In this document: one piece after another, positions 43,431 to 56,027 of the stretch
Layout of the letters: the number at the start of each line of letters is the position of its first letter
Numbering within the stretch: position 1 is the stretch's first letter
NCBI GenBank assembly: GCA_027605045.1
Contig: JAQFWX010000015.1
Coordinates: 542,455 to 606,454, forward strand
Reading direction: 5' to 3'
Source: Phallus indusiatus
Taxonomy: Eukaryota > Basidiomycota > Agaricomycetes > Phallales > Phallaceae
DNA length: 64,000 nt
Translations under genes and position numbers: made by a program
Notes under the pieces: generated by a model
What the model saw: the letters and a program-made list of their open reading frames with translations, nothing else
What the model was told of the DNA's origin: nothing
The model's database searches: none

Positions 43431-46400
43431 ATGCCCTCTTTCTCTGACACCACCATCCATGTCGCACGAGAGAGCGTTGGATGGCTTTCCAAAAGAACGA
43501 CAGCACAGGAAGGCGGTTTGCTCGACGGACAAGATCCTGCCACGTTCAATCCTTCCGACCCTCTTCGTATTTGGATTATACAAGTCGGTAAGACCTGTTG
43601 TGATGTTCAGCTATCCGTTTTTTCTTTGTACAGCTCTAACGAAACGTTTTCTTAAGGAGTGATCATGATGATGTCTCAGCTCCTGTCTCTTCTTCTTCGA
43701 AAATTGCACCAACCACGAGTTATTGCTGAAGTACTAGGTGGCATCCTCTTGGGACCCACTGCTTTAGGAAGAATCCCAGGTTTTACAGAACACATCTTTC
43801 CGACCCAATCAATGCCCTACTTGTCGCTCGCTGCTAACATTGGTCTCGTTTTGTTCTTATTCCTCGTGGGACTCGAGATCGATGCCCAAGTTATCAAACG
43901 TAATGTTAGACAATCCCTTACTATTGCTTTGGGCGGCATGATACTTCCATTCGCCTTGGGTTCGGCCTACTCTAGAGCCTTATATAAGGAATTCGTCAAC
44001 CCCGATATCAAGTTCACCGATTTCCTCCTTTTCGTTGGGGTCGCGTTTTCAATCACAGCTTTTCCAGTCCTGTGTCGGATATTAACTGGTATGATTAATT
44101 AGACCCTTTCTGTTTTGAAATCTAAACCCTGGTTTTATCTTATACAGAGCTGAAATTGTTTGACACAACAGTTGGTGTCGTCGTACTTAGTGCTGGTGTT
44201 GGAAACGATATCGTAGGCTGGATATTGCTAGCTCTAAGTATTGCATTAGTCAACGCATCCTCGGGCTTGACCGCTCTCTGGATCTTGCTGGCTTGCGTAG
44301 GATGGGCTGCATTCCTTCTTGTTGTAGTGCGAAGACCCGTATTGTGGCTTGCCCATCGCACTGGCTCGATTGAGAATGGCCCAACAACGTTCTTCATGAC
44401 TGTAAGATAGATGCTCTTACACTCCGTTATCGGACTGACGCGCTTTTTACAGGTGGTAATGCTGCTGGTGTTCGCTTCGGCCTTCTTCACGGACGTGATA
44501 GGTGCGTTCTAAATTTAATTCATCCCATATATAGTTGCATATTAATATCTACTTCGCGTCTTGCTTCCAGGCGTACAAGCTATATTCGGTATGTGACGTC
44601 TCTTTGAGGTGTTTAGCATGTTTAGTTGTGATTGATCTGTAGGTGGGTTCTTGGCTGGTCTTATAATTCCGAGGGAAGGAGGTCTCGCCATTGCTCTAAC
44701 CGAGAAGCTGGAGGATATGGTTTCAATTATTTTCTTGCCTCTTGTGCGTGCACTTTCCTCCGACAATGATTTCTATCTAAAAATTCATGCAGTATTTCAC
44801 GCTTTCCGGACTATCGACCAATCTTGGATTACTCAATAATGGTATAACATGGGCTTACACTATCGGAATTATTGCATTAGGTGAAATATTTTTTTCGGTA
44901 TGCTTCATAATATTTCAGATTTATTCACCATGATATAGCTTATATTGGAAAATTTGGCGGATGTACTATAGCCGCCCGAAGCTTAGGGTACAAGTGGAGG
45001 GAAGCCTCAACAATTGGCACACTTATGAGTTGCAAGGGGTAATTATATAGGCATACTTAACTTATTTGAGAGCTTATATTATTCTTTAGGCTTGTGGAAC
45101 TTATCGTACTCAATGTTGGCTTATCAGCCGGTATATTGGATACTGTAAGTTTTTAATTGTATACCTTTTCATTTCAATAATCAATTGGAATTTTTGTACA
45201 CTAGCGTGTCTTTTCAATGTTCGTTCTAGAAGCCTTGGTTCTTACATTTATGACAACTCCGGTTGTTGTGAAGCTTTATCCTCCCAGATATAGAAAGCGT
45301 GCAGTTGCTTTCGGTTCCAACTTTGACGGCGTCGAAGGTGGTTCTGCGGAAGAACAACCATCGCGACCTTCGAAGTCAAGAACGTCTTTTTCAAATGAAC
45401 TTCATGGGAAGACACGCTTCACAGTCGTACTAGACAAGATGGAACATCTTTCCGGAGTCATGACTGTTACGCAACTTTTCCGACCGGTTCTCCGTGACCC
45501 GGAAGATCTTCAGGACACAAATACTTCGACCGCTCCACCTTCCAGTTTGAGTTATCGATCTCCCGTTATACCCACCATCGATGCCCTCAGGCTCATTGAA
45601 TTATCGGATCGGACTAGTGCTGTGATGAAATCAAGTGTGGCGGACTCTCTCGTACACACCGACCCTCTATTAAACGTTTTCCGCGCCTTTGGCGAATTGA
45701 ATAATTTCCCCGTTTCAAGCTCACTATCCATCGTTCCTTGGAATGAATTGGGTGAAAGTGTTGCAGAACATGCGCGTGATGTTTCGTCACAACTTGTGCT
45801 TATCCCGTGGTTACCTCCCTCTGTGCCCGTGATTCACCACCACTCCGATCACCAACAGCATTCCGGTAATGCTACGCTTACTAACACCAGCACAACAAAT
45901 ACGTCTTCATCTCCCCCAGCTTCGACCTCAAATTCCCAGAACCCCTTCGATACAATTTTTAATTTCGGTATAACGGAACAATCTTCTTCGGCTCTACATG
46001 CGCAATTCGTGCGGTCTGTTTTCTCCCGGTCAAAGGTTGACGTGGCTCTATATGTCGATCGTGGGAGCGCTGGTCCGGGTCATCATCGCAGACAACGTAT
46101 TCTCATGCCGTTTTTTGGTGGACCTGACGACCGACTGGCGTTGACGTTGGTTGTACAGCTATGCTCAAATCCCTGGATAACTGCTAAGGTTGTGCGGGTT
46201 AAGAAGTTATCCAGTGATATTCCGAGCGAGACTGCATCTTCCATCTCAATTCCAGAACCAGCTTACCACGAGAAAGAAAAAAGCGGAGAGCTTGGATTAT
46301 TTGCGGAGCATTCGCTCACTGTAAGCTCTTCTCATTCTAGACATTATGAGCATATGATGAAAGAATTACTTTTGTTTCTAATAGCTTCCTGGCGTGGCTG

Positions 46401-46843
46401 ACACCGTTTACGCTAACACAACGACACAGACACGCCTCAAATCAGAAACAGCAGACAACGTTGCTTGGCAAACCTACGCGACAACTCGAAACGATTCCTC
46501 CCCTGATCAATCACCAGAAACCCGTGACGCCCTTTCACGTATTCAATTCACAGAACTCGAAACGCCTGCACCTTTGCATGAATTACTGCGGTTATCCGAG
46601 ATTGAGATTTCAAATGCGGCAGAAGCATCCAATTCCCGTTCATTTGTAATCGTGGGTCGCGGAAGAAAGTTGGCGGCTGGATCTCATACCAAAGAGTTGA
46701 ATAAGATTTTGGAAGGAAAGGGTGTTATTGGAAACGAAGTCAAGAAGACTATGGGGGATGTCGCAACTGCTGTCATCGCTTCCGGTATCCCGGCTAATTT
46801 GCTCGTCGTCCAGTCTGCGACGGGTAGTGTTGATGATGAATAA
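43431..46843 (+). CDS. KHA1: KHA1-type K+(Na+)/H+ antiporter, CPA2 family
   Basis: Eleven exons: 43431-43587, 43657-44088, 44148-44401, 44453-44501, 44571-44588, 44643-44743, 44793-44880, 44939-45038, 45090-45144, 45205-46320, 46385-46843 (2,829 nt, 942 aa), all in phase. The N-terminal 420 residues are hydrophobic helices with CPA2 hallmarks: EVLGGILLGPTALGRIPGF, LVGLEID, VAFSITAFPVLCRIL, SAGVGNDIVGW (ion-binding Asn-Asp near residue 216), FGGFLAGLIIPREGG, CKGLVELIVLNVG. The soluble C-terminal half is two tandem USP-like nucleotide-binding-fold segments (VLDKMEHLSGVM...; QRILMPFFGGPDDRLAL; FVIVGRGR). Yeast Kha1 is a Golgi/endosomal antiporter for pH and K+ homeostasis. It is slightly longer than the yeast protein. 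Exon 5 is only 18 nt. Intact. Confidence 0.92.
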
Positions 46844-47417
46844 ACATTCTACATTCGTATCTCTTTTTTTTCCGTTCTCATAATGTACTTTTGGTTACGC
46901 TGCTGATGATTTGTTTTTACGTCTCTTTGTTCATATCTGTAGGTTTTCTGAGAAGCCTTTGCATAGTCTTAATGTATTTTAAACCAATAATTTTCATTAA
47001 ATCGCATTCCATATTGTCACAATGAACTATTTAGATGTTAGACATGCAGGTTAAGCGACGAAACTGACACAAAACGGAGGATTTACGGTTGATGATCGGG
47101 GCAGTTATTTCTTCATAATACAAACATGATGCACTGAGGAGTCATAAATAAGCCCTACGAGCTCATGTCCGAGACAGGAATTCGCTTAGGGTAGTAGCAT
47201 GAACGATCGATGTCCCCATAAATCGTTTTGAACAAGGCCAGCATATCATAGGGTATTTACCGAGGAAATGAAGGACTAAATTTAACTTTTTACGCGTGCA
47301 GCAAGTACTGTAGATATATACCTTGCAGATAAAAATGTAAATAGCACCGGTACCGGAGATTGATATAAATAAATATATAAAATTCATGAAGCATGTTCCT
47401 TTGAAACATACAGACAA
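46844..47417. other. Convergent intergenic region
   Basis: 3' ends of the antiporter and of the glycosidase-like gene. No gene seen. Confidence 0.5.
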
Positions 47418-48892
47418 TTAAGGTTGTGATTTACTCCACGCGTTATGCGCCTCGATCATCATGATGCCGAACGCCTGTGCTTCCGTTGACAATATTCCGA
47501 TTTGTGACCATGACAAAGGATCAACGACAGGTGATAACACTCCTAAATTATCAACGCCATTAAGCACCGCAGTGAGAATTTTAGAAGCAACGTCTGTGTA
47601 GTTTTTGCCGAATACAGTCGGATTGGCCACGGCGGAGCGGAATGCGACACTTGCTAATGCCGAAGAAGCTGACGCGTCTGAGAAGTTTGGGCCACCTTGG
47701 ATATAGTCAGGTATGAGATTATCCGAATTCTAAAATGGCAGCGTCAGCTGGTACAAAAGAGAGATTCGCTTTTAGATAGTTCCGTCTTACCAGAGCTGCA
47801 AACGTTCCATCTAGAATCTCTTTTATCCATAATGTGAGATTCTCAATTTGAGGTTTGAATTGAGAGGCGTGTGATGATTTTAAAAGTATTTGCTGAACAT
47901 GAAGCATTCCAAGTGCAGCCCAACCGTTGCCTATGAAAATGAGTCAGAACGAACATTGAACAGTAACCCAAGTGAATGCCAAGAGGACCTGTAGCCCATA
48001 GCCCTTCATCCACATATGTTCCATTGTTGTTTCTAATATGGGCCCACAGAGGACCAGTAGGACCGGGATGAATTAGCGCGTTGCGATATAGATCACATTG
48101 AATATAGCCCTCATTTAGTAGCGAAACATTCGATGTGACAGCGCCATAGGCGGAGATGAATGGAAAGCCCATGTAGACCCCATCAGCCCTGTAGCATGAT
48201 GTTGATCAGAACAACACTACTTGATGATTGCACCATCATACCAGTATTGTTCACTATCTATACGGTGGGAGATCGCGCCCGTAGATGTGCGCGGAGCTTC
48301 GTTCAAAACCTATGTATTGGAGATTAGAACTTAGGCCTATTAATATCACAACGATAGAAAGCGGGATTACGAAGTTAAGCTGTGCCTCTGCGGCATTCTG
48401 CCAATAAGCTTTTCGAAAGGAATCGGTATATGTGCCTGAAGCGGAGAACTTTAAGGTGAGACCGTTGAGGCCGATCAGGTGAGTATTGCGCACCCATGAG
48501 GACAGAGTAACCAGCAGAAGCGCCATCGAGAGCAGCACCGTCCAACGCATCATTGATCTCTTGACTAAGTCGTCCGTCTGGTGCTTGCCTCACAGCTGCA
48601 CTCAGCGCGAGCCTAAGAGTATTAGTAGGAAAACCCTGGTTCTTAAAAGGCGAAGGAGCGAAGACGGAATATTGAGGGTTATCCTTCTCTATAATTGCAT
48701 TGGCGGCTGTTCCTTGTTCCCAACTGAGTGTAAAGACGTAGGTGATGAAAAATTCTTCAGTAAGAAAAGGATCACTCACCTTGTCCGAATGGAAGAGAGC
48801 ATAGCACTTGTTATGTCATCTTCGACACTGTTTTGAGCAAACGTGCCGAGGAAATATAGGGCAAATATCGAGAGGAACTTGGTGCTGAACAT
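47418..48892 (-). CDS. Secreted six-hairpin glycosidase-like protein
   Basis: Minus strand, start at 48892, stop at 47418. Exon 1 (48892-48780) encodes a signal peptide, MFSTKFLSIFALYFLGTFA. Exon 2 (48723-48494) starts SWEQGTAANAIIE, then LDGASAGYSVLMG. The next exons give TYTDSFRKAYWQNAAEAQLN, then FVLNEAPRTSTGAISHRID, YWADGVYMGFPFISAYG, LWAHIRNNNGTYVDEGLWAT, GNGWAALGMLHV and, last, FSDASASSALASVAFR ending ...NAWSKSQP. The order WEQG / R-T-S-x-G-A-I-S-H-R / W-A-D-x-V-Y-M / G-N-G-W-A-A-x-G-M / D-A-x-x-S is that of fungal alpha-alpha six-hairpin (GH105/GH88-like) secreted hydrolases. Substrate unknown; probably a plant or fungal wall oligosaccharide. All introns are 50-70 nt and in phase, so the gene looks intact. 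Confidence 0.82.
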
Positions 48893-49689
48893 GGTGAGGA
48901 ATAGTCTTCCGAAATCAGGCTTTAAATATGCAGACATTATACATGCGAAGTAAGGCACCACTAGGAAGTCCAGCCTCACACTCAGTAGGCTGAACCTGAA
49001 TTATCAGGTTCGGGTTCTATGTCAGTAGCCTTAAGAACAGTCATACATACATCAGCAGACCCTATCGGAAAAACCTTGACGAACCTCGACGTATCAATCG
49101 CGCGGATCGCGTAATCTAATTCAACGGTGACGAAGCGCATGCTCAAGACTGGAACAATCGTGACGAAGGAATCGGAAACATCAACAGCGCTAGCATACTC
49201 GATCACTAGAAATGGACTTAGGTATGACAGCAATATGAAATTTGAACGATTCTTACATGATAGAGCTCCACATGAATAAGTCAGCGAAGCGAACTCAAGT
49301 GATCACTAGAGAAGCTTTTTGCGTGATCACAAGGCACGCCGGTGTGTTCGGTCACCAAGCAGATAAAAGCTAGTATTGTCCTCGAAGTGCAGGGGTTGAA
49401 TGTCATTAAACTACATCGTAATTAGTTAAAAGAGATTGATCGCTCAAGTATATATACATATGAATACCTGTCGTTGTTAAATCTCTCATGATTCATCTTC
49501 CTTGGACCAAAAATCATTACATAGAGAAATTGACTTCAATGATATCGATTCTTCTGGCGAAGGTAGTTTGGCGGAGTTGGATTCAGAGATTGTTATAGTA
49601 TGTCAGCGTGGCAGAGATGGGAGAGAAGAATTATTGCATGAGAGGACGGCAGATGCCGAACAAAATGTGTTTACGTAAACTGTATTACG
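48893..49689. other. Intergenic region upstream of the glycosidase-like gene
   Basis: A minus-strand open frame at 49233-48982 (83 codons, VDVSDSFVTIVPVLSMRFVT...) has no recognised motif and is not called. The rest shows nothing I can support. The right edge is the proposed Helitron boundary. Confidence 0.4.
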
Positions 49690-49721
49690 TTAGATATACG
49701 TTCCCTTGCATCCTGCAAGGG
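49690..49721 (-). mobile_element. Candidate Helitron 3' terminus (hairpin plus CTAA)
   Basis: Read on the minus strand: CCCTTGCA, loop GGA, TGCAAGGG, nine bases, CTAA (49693-49690). A perfect 8-bp stem about ten bases before CTRR is the classical Helitron 3' end. It lies 480 bp beyond the stop of the Rep-helicase gene, on the correct side. The base after CTAA is C rather than the expected T, so the exact end is uncertain. Confidence 0.45.
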
Positions 49722-50171
49722 CTCTCACTGTCCGTAGAATTTGCTTCCACCGCCCGTTTGTTTGTATTTAATGATGTGTATGTATTTTTTACCTTTGTCC
49801 GTTAACGCGTAACACATAACGAGTGACGTGACAGTTATGCTTTTAGGTACCAGCCACCCTGACTCGTGTATATCTCATATACTCGCTTTTAATGACGTGT
49901 CAGTTTCTGTCGAATTCGGGCGCTCTTCTGTCAGTATTGAAGCGATGAATCAATGACCCATTGGCTCGTTCCCTCTGGTCCGACACTCGCTCGGAATCAA
50001 CAATAAATCGTTTATTGGTCCCTGTCTAATCACTGTTTTTTCTACATATTTTCCGCCGTCTAATGCCCCACAACGGTGGACGAGCATGACTCGGACTTGG
50101 ACTGGCCATCAGCGTACATCATTATCTAAATCGTTTTGTATGTGTTCGTCTATCATTTCTTCAGTCATATG

Positions 50172-53100
50172 TCAAATTTGCGAAGGTGTTACTCTACCTT
50201 CAAACTCCTTCTTATTTTCTTCATCCATCAAAGACAATCGCTCGTCAAACAATTTTAAACCTTGCTGTAAAGGCTGTCTGAAGATTTTTGCGTCGCATTT
50301 TCTCAACAAACGCGTAAATTCCCGACTTTTTGATCTCGATAGTGCCACATATGCGTTGAACGGCGTCAATCCTGCTGTAGGAGGCTTCGCTATATCTATT
50401 ATCACGGGGCTTATCGTTTGACCTTGACTTTTGTAGTCAGTAAATGCGTATGCTGCCATGACTGCGAATTGTTCGCGATGGATGAACACTTTGCGGCCGC
50501 TTCTCAGTTCCACGTGCCTTGACGATTTGGAAGATTCAACGGGAATAATACCGTCGGGTAGGTGATTGAACTTTTTACCGTGATTATGATCGGGTCGAAA
50601 TAGAAGTAAAACAGGTTTGAACTTCAAGCGATGATAATTTGCGCCCCTATCAACCGGGCTTTCACGAGGGTCGAGGTAAATCTTCTCCAACGTGCCAATG
50701 CTTCCGTTAGCCAGGTGGGATTCGACGGCGATGTTGAACGTAATGATCACACGCATTCCTTCAAAAAGCTCCAACGTCGACGCTAAATCCCATTCACCTT
50801 CGTCCCTGAGGTTCGCCTCCCTTTCAGCATCATTAAGCGCGTTTTTCCTTCTCCCTGTATAATCGTTACTCGGACAGACCAAGACCGTTTTGCCTTCTTT
50901 ACGCGATAATTTTTCGACCATGGCCTTGTTCCAAGCATTTCGGACGGTCCTTCGTGTCGTGATCAGGACTGCATTATTCCAAGGATGGATTTCGAAATCC
51001 GTCTTAGGACACTGTGGGTTCGTCAGCGTAAGGCTGTCCAATATGGCCTCGTCGTCGTCCGTGGTCTTCCAGTACCGGGCTCTCTCCAGAAGCTCGCTCC
51101 ATTCAGGATCAACGGATCGCATTTGTTTCTTCAACAAAACGGCGGTATCGAAACATGCAAAAATACTCTTTCCGATTTCAGCCCAAGTATCGTCTGTGTG
51201 TTGATCGGTCCGATACAATGCTGATTTCTTTACCACGGGCGGGAACTGATGAAAATCTCCAACTAGGATGACGTTTAGCTTTCCACCAAAAGGCATATCC
51301 CGGTTTTCTCCTTGTGGGTCGTGTATGTCGGCTACGATCTTGGACAAGATGCCCAAGTTATGCAATGTCAACATTGACACTTCGTCGATGATCAAATACC
51401 GGACGTGTTCGATGTTCTTCTTTCTTCTTCTTATGATAGCTGCGCTACTCGGTCGCAATGTACCATTCCGCGGAGGTCTGCCGAGGGAAAGACCTGCCCA
51501 AAAATGAAGCGTTACTCCTTGAATATGAGATGCGGCGACGCCGCTTGTTGCTGTCTTTGCAAGCAGATCAGACTGGCCATTGTATCGAAATACATCTTCA
51601 ATTGCTTTGATGACAACCGATTTCCCTACGCCACCTGCGCCCATCACCAGCATCAGCAGCTGTTTCGTATCACCTCGCTGATACCCTTCTAAATGCCTGG
51701 ACAACATCACGCACGCTCTCCGTTGATCATCCGTCAAAGAATGCATTATCGATTCCAATTCCGACGTTTTATCTTTATGCCCTTCATCGATGCAAATACT
51801 CGGTATACCTTCTTCCGTGGGCTTTCCACGGTGTTCTAACATATCAATATCGACATCGGATTCTCCGTCCTCGTCGTCCTCGTCAGCAGAACATATTGTG
51901 GATTTCATCACCGCTCTCCATTGAGGCAGAGACTCTAGCATATTTGTCGTTATTACAGTAGATGTGCTTGAGAAATCGGACGACGGGGTCTCGTTGCTGT
52001 TAAAGACACCAACGTCCTGCGCGATTTTCACTGCATTCTCCCCGAACTGTCGTTCCTTAAGCTTGGATGGGTCTTCCCAATTGTCAATCCAACCCCTACC
52101 CTTGGCTACAGACCCGTCGTCCTGTGGCTGGATAGTGTCTGCATCGTCTTGGTCAAACATGGGTATATCGCCATCGTCCTGGCTTTCTTGCTGACGATTT
52201 GTTGTTGCAGTGTCCTGGCTATCGTAATAGAATTGAAAGTTGTTTATGATATCCTTACATCGCTGGCTGCAAGTATCCGTGAAATCTCGGAAGGCCTCTT
52301 CCCATGTTTCGCGTGTCCCTTTGAGGTCTTTCCAATCTCTCCAAGGTTTCAATAGAGCGAGCATTGTACAGCAATACAATTCACGACATTCTGCTGTATT
52401 GTTCCTCGGTGGCCATGATCCCAAGAAATCGGGCATAACCTCTGCGTTAATGCCACGAAGGATTCGTACGCGTCCTTTGTATAACTCCGTATGATCCATG
52501 TACGGAATTCTGGCGTGACGCATCTGCTCTTCTTTGATGGTATGCCTTCTCCCTTCGTACGTCTCGAGCATGAACAATAAGTAACTGAATGATTCAAGGA
52601 GTTGTCCGCGGTTCATATAATCAAGAAGGTCACTTTTCAACTCAGTTTCTCTGGTCGATAAATCCTGCGTCAACGTCACCATTTCTTCATCGTCTTCCAC
52701 CTATAATCATTGTGCTATATGATATCTGAATTGAAAATCTGGGTCAAATTCCAGACATACCTCATACACTGTGTGCGTCCTTTCGTTTTGACGGTATTGG
52801 TAAACGGTTGATCTAAACCTATTAAGTTCAATGTACACATCATGGGTGTTATATACGTACTCTTTCAATTCGGGGAACTGTTGTTTACATGACCACATCA
52901 ATGATCGCAAATGGATCGGAACAAATGTATGGGACTCGAATCTGTCACCAAAACCCATCAAATGCGCAGCGATTTGATGAGAGGATAGTTCTTGATATCG
53001 TCCCAATGTATTAACACACTGCGATAACATTTTCGTGTTGGCTGTACGAAAGCTTGGCGTGTTCTTCATGCTCTCTTGATTCACAGCAAAATTCGTTGCA

Positions 53101-56027
53101 AGCAGTGCAGACATGTTATGGGTCAAGGCCATCGGTTTCAGAGCATATTTCGTCATATACCAAGCCATATCCTTTGTCGCGCCAGCATTTGTCAAAAGCT
53201 TTATGTCGTGATTACACCGAAAGGCTTGCATCATCGTCGGGTTCCATGTGTTGAGCCATTTCAAAATGCGTTTGGACTCCCATTCACCATTTTCATGCAC
53301 TCGCGTACATGTCGACATTTTCCAAGGAGCCCTGCGTTTACAACGCATCTTTCCTTTCTTTTTCGCGACCAGGCATGTACCAGGGGTACATTTGTGAACA
53401 TGATGAACTCTGGCGGATGCGAATTCAAATTCTTTCTTTGATTCCTCATAATTAGGCATGCGTGGATCTAGAGGTCGGGAGAATGGTGTCGCGATTTTCT
53501 TCAACACTTTCCGTTGCTTGGATGTTTCCGATTTGAGGTAATCCTCATCTAAGCCATCGACGTGAGACCGTATATTCTTCGTGATGAAAAGCTCCATTCT
53601 ACGACGAAAATCCTCATCCTTCAGCAAGGCCTGCATTTCTTCAGCTGTAGTTGACCCGTGAAGCCATACCAAAAGATGAACGTGGAGCGTCCCTCTTCCT
53701 TGAGCTTCAATAGACCCGATATAACTCTCGGTTATCCCGAAAATACCCATTTCTCGCTTCAAATGTCCCAACGAGTTCACTTTGATTCCTAGAAGGACCT
53801 CGAAGAAAAGCTTCATCATGAAAAAGAATGCTTTTGTAGCGGCAACGGGATTCTCGGTTGCATTTTTCGACATGTCTTCTGCTTGTAATTCCGATGATTT
53901 GCCTAGATCATCCATGTCGACATCGGCACCAGCAAACACTTGAACCAGAGGGTCTTTCGTATCCGCAAAATTGACAGTAATCCAAAGAGACGGTGGTCCT
54001 TTCATTGCCGTCATACCGAAAATGCGCGATCTTAAACGTTGCTTATTCTCGTCCGTACCCCTCACATGCCTCCGACTTGCAGTAATCAATTCCTTCAGCT
54101 TCTTAATCTTGGGATCTCTAACCGGAAGACCTTTACGATCGCATTCGGCTGCGTTTAATAAATCTTGCACTGATATCTGCTTAAACAGACTCTGGTATTT
54201 ACGAAACGTATGACGAGACACCTGTGAAAATTCATTCGTGAGTTCACTGGATTACATGTTATGAGCGCTCTCACCTGCAACTGTGCAGATCGGCAAACTT
54301 CTCTCTTTTGTAAAACATTGAAAACCTGGCTCATGAATGTCATATTTTTGGAAAAACGACCATCATGGTACCGTAACGCCCAGGCTGCGTGCTCTGCATA
54401 GGACACATGCTTTCGACGATTGGTTTCAAATCCGCCAGCTCCATAAGGAAACAGATAAGGAAATGAACCTAAAAGATGGTTTGGATTGTCTTCGCTGCCT
54501 GCGAATACGGAGCCGTCTTCGTTTCTACGGGGATACTCGTTGACATATGATGTACCTCTTTGATAATAATAACGAGGTTCTGATTCGGTGGATTGAGATG
54601 TCCGAACGGCATTCCTAGCGCCGTTATAAAACAGTTCTTCCGGATCTACATCCATTCCATTTACGTCGACGACGAACGTCTCCCGCACTGGTATTATATC
54701 AGGCTTCGCTGTGGTCTTATAGTAAGCCTCATTTTTTCTGTCTTTATTGTACATTTAACATACTTTCTTCATGAGTTAGGATTTCCGACTCGTCAACTAA
54801 ACATGACTCGTCCTGTTCCGGTATGCCATCTTCAATGAGCTCTTCTATGTCACTGCCGCCATCTGAACCATCTACTAGATCGGGCACGTAGGTCTCCTGT
54901 TCTTTCTCAGCTTGTATACTATCGTCAGTGAATCGAACGTTCGCGACAATGGATTCGGGTATAGCATCTTCCGGAAGACGATTTAAGACATCTTCATCTA
55001 TCAAGATATTTCGGTAGAACGGATTATTTGCCTTTAGCCAAGCGATAGCTGCTGCTATACGGGAGCGTCTAATTTGGAAAAGACCCTTCAATGTTTGTTC
55101 TGGGTAACGTTTGCGTCCAACCAATGTGATTGAAATGAGTGATGCTAAGACGTCCGGTTTTCGAGGAATCAATAAACCACTTGCAAGGTCTGCCATACGT
55201 TGAGGGGATAACCGGTATGTTGACACATTGCCTTTGAGTTTTTCGTTCAGGAATGTCCTTTGACCACTGCGAAATGACTTGGGGAAAAGCTTGTAGACAT
55301 AAACCGCGGGATAATATATCGATATCAAGAGACGCTCCGGTACTGTGAGGACATCCAGCTCGAATGGTACGTTGCCGATCCACATGTTATTCGCGAGGCT
55401 GAACTTTGGTACCTCCTTCCTTCCGAGGTCATTCAAACAACTGTGGCAAAAATGACCTTTCCGTTCCGTGTCCACAACAAATAACCCTTCATTCTCCAAC
55501 AACATCTCGTCCACCAACACGTGCGCGGCATGGGGATCTTGAGGTCGAAGTAAACCTCTATTTGGAATACTCTGAAGTGACAAATCCACCAAATCCTTTT
55601 CCTCAAATTTGCCTGCGCACGAACAACAAACTGCTTGGCGAACTTGATTTGACGAAGTCGCAGCGATGAAACGGGATAGAATCTCGGACCGTCGTTCTTC
55701 CCCGATATCGACAAGGAAATCATTCACTGAAGGAATTGTATTGAATTTGTCGTGCCGTAACAATATACTGGCTCGCATTTTCTCCAGCTTCCCCTGCAAG
55801 TTTTTTATCCGTTTCTGATCGTTCGCGAGATCCTTTGCTTCCTTCTTTTGAATAACGTATTCGACAGCCCGTTTTCGAAGATCGGCCGTCAATTGTTGGT
55901 CCAGCTTCGATAATGATGTAAAGAATTGGCTTTTGGACTTAAGTGATCGTGTTGGCCAATGAATGTTTTTATTCAAACCCGCGATTTCTTTCAGGGTAAG
56001 TTGGTTCCAAGGCTCTTCGTGCTCCAT
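50172..56027 (-). CDS. Helitron Rep-helicase, intact (1,895 aa)
   Basis: Four exons: 56027-54764, 54708-54275, 54221-52761, 52700-50172 (5,688 nt). The three introns (55, 53 and 60 nt) have GTATGT, GTGAGA and GTATGT donors; splicing joins the pieces in one frame. Exon 1 has a zinc-binding region (CCSCAGKF...CHSCL) and a DUF6570-like segment. Exons 2-3 hold the Helitron_like_N/Rep region, with the HUH motif in GTLHVHLLVWL (His about 746 and 748) and the paired tyrosines in AWYMTKYALK (about 921 and 925). Exon 4 is a Pif1-family helicase: GAGGVGKS (Walker A, about residue 1408), LIIDEVSML (Walker B), VGDFHQFPP, DYKSQGQT and YVALSRSKS. The protein nicks and joins single strands and unwinds DNA for rolling-circle transposition. 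All catalytic residues are present, so it is probably still active or very recently so. Confidence 0.96.

Larger units (their letters stand above)
49690..56027 (-). mobile_element. Autonomous-looking Helitron (5' end not located)
   Basis: Contains an uninterrupted Rep-helicase gene and a candidate 3' terminus. The 5' terminus (TC... preceded by A) could not be fixed by eye; it must lie at or to the right of 56,027. It could be near 56.1 kb, or beyond 61.4 kb if the plus-strand genes are cargo. Confidence 0.8.

Noticed and set aside
48982..49233. 83-codon minus-strand ORF upstream of the glycosidase-like gene
   Set aside because: No motif, no splice link to the signal-peptide exon, and the sequence between is consistent with a promoter.
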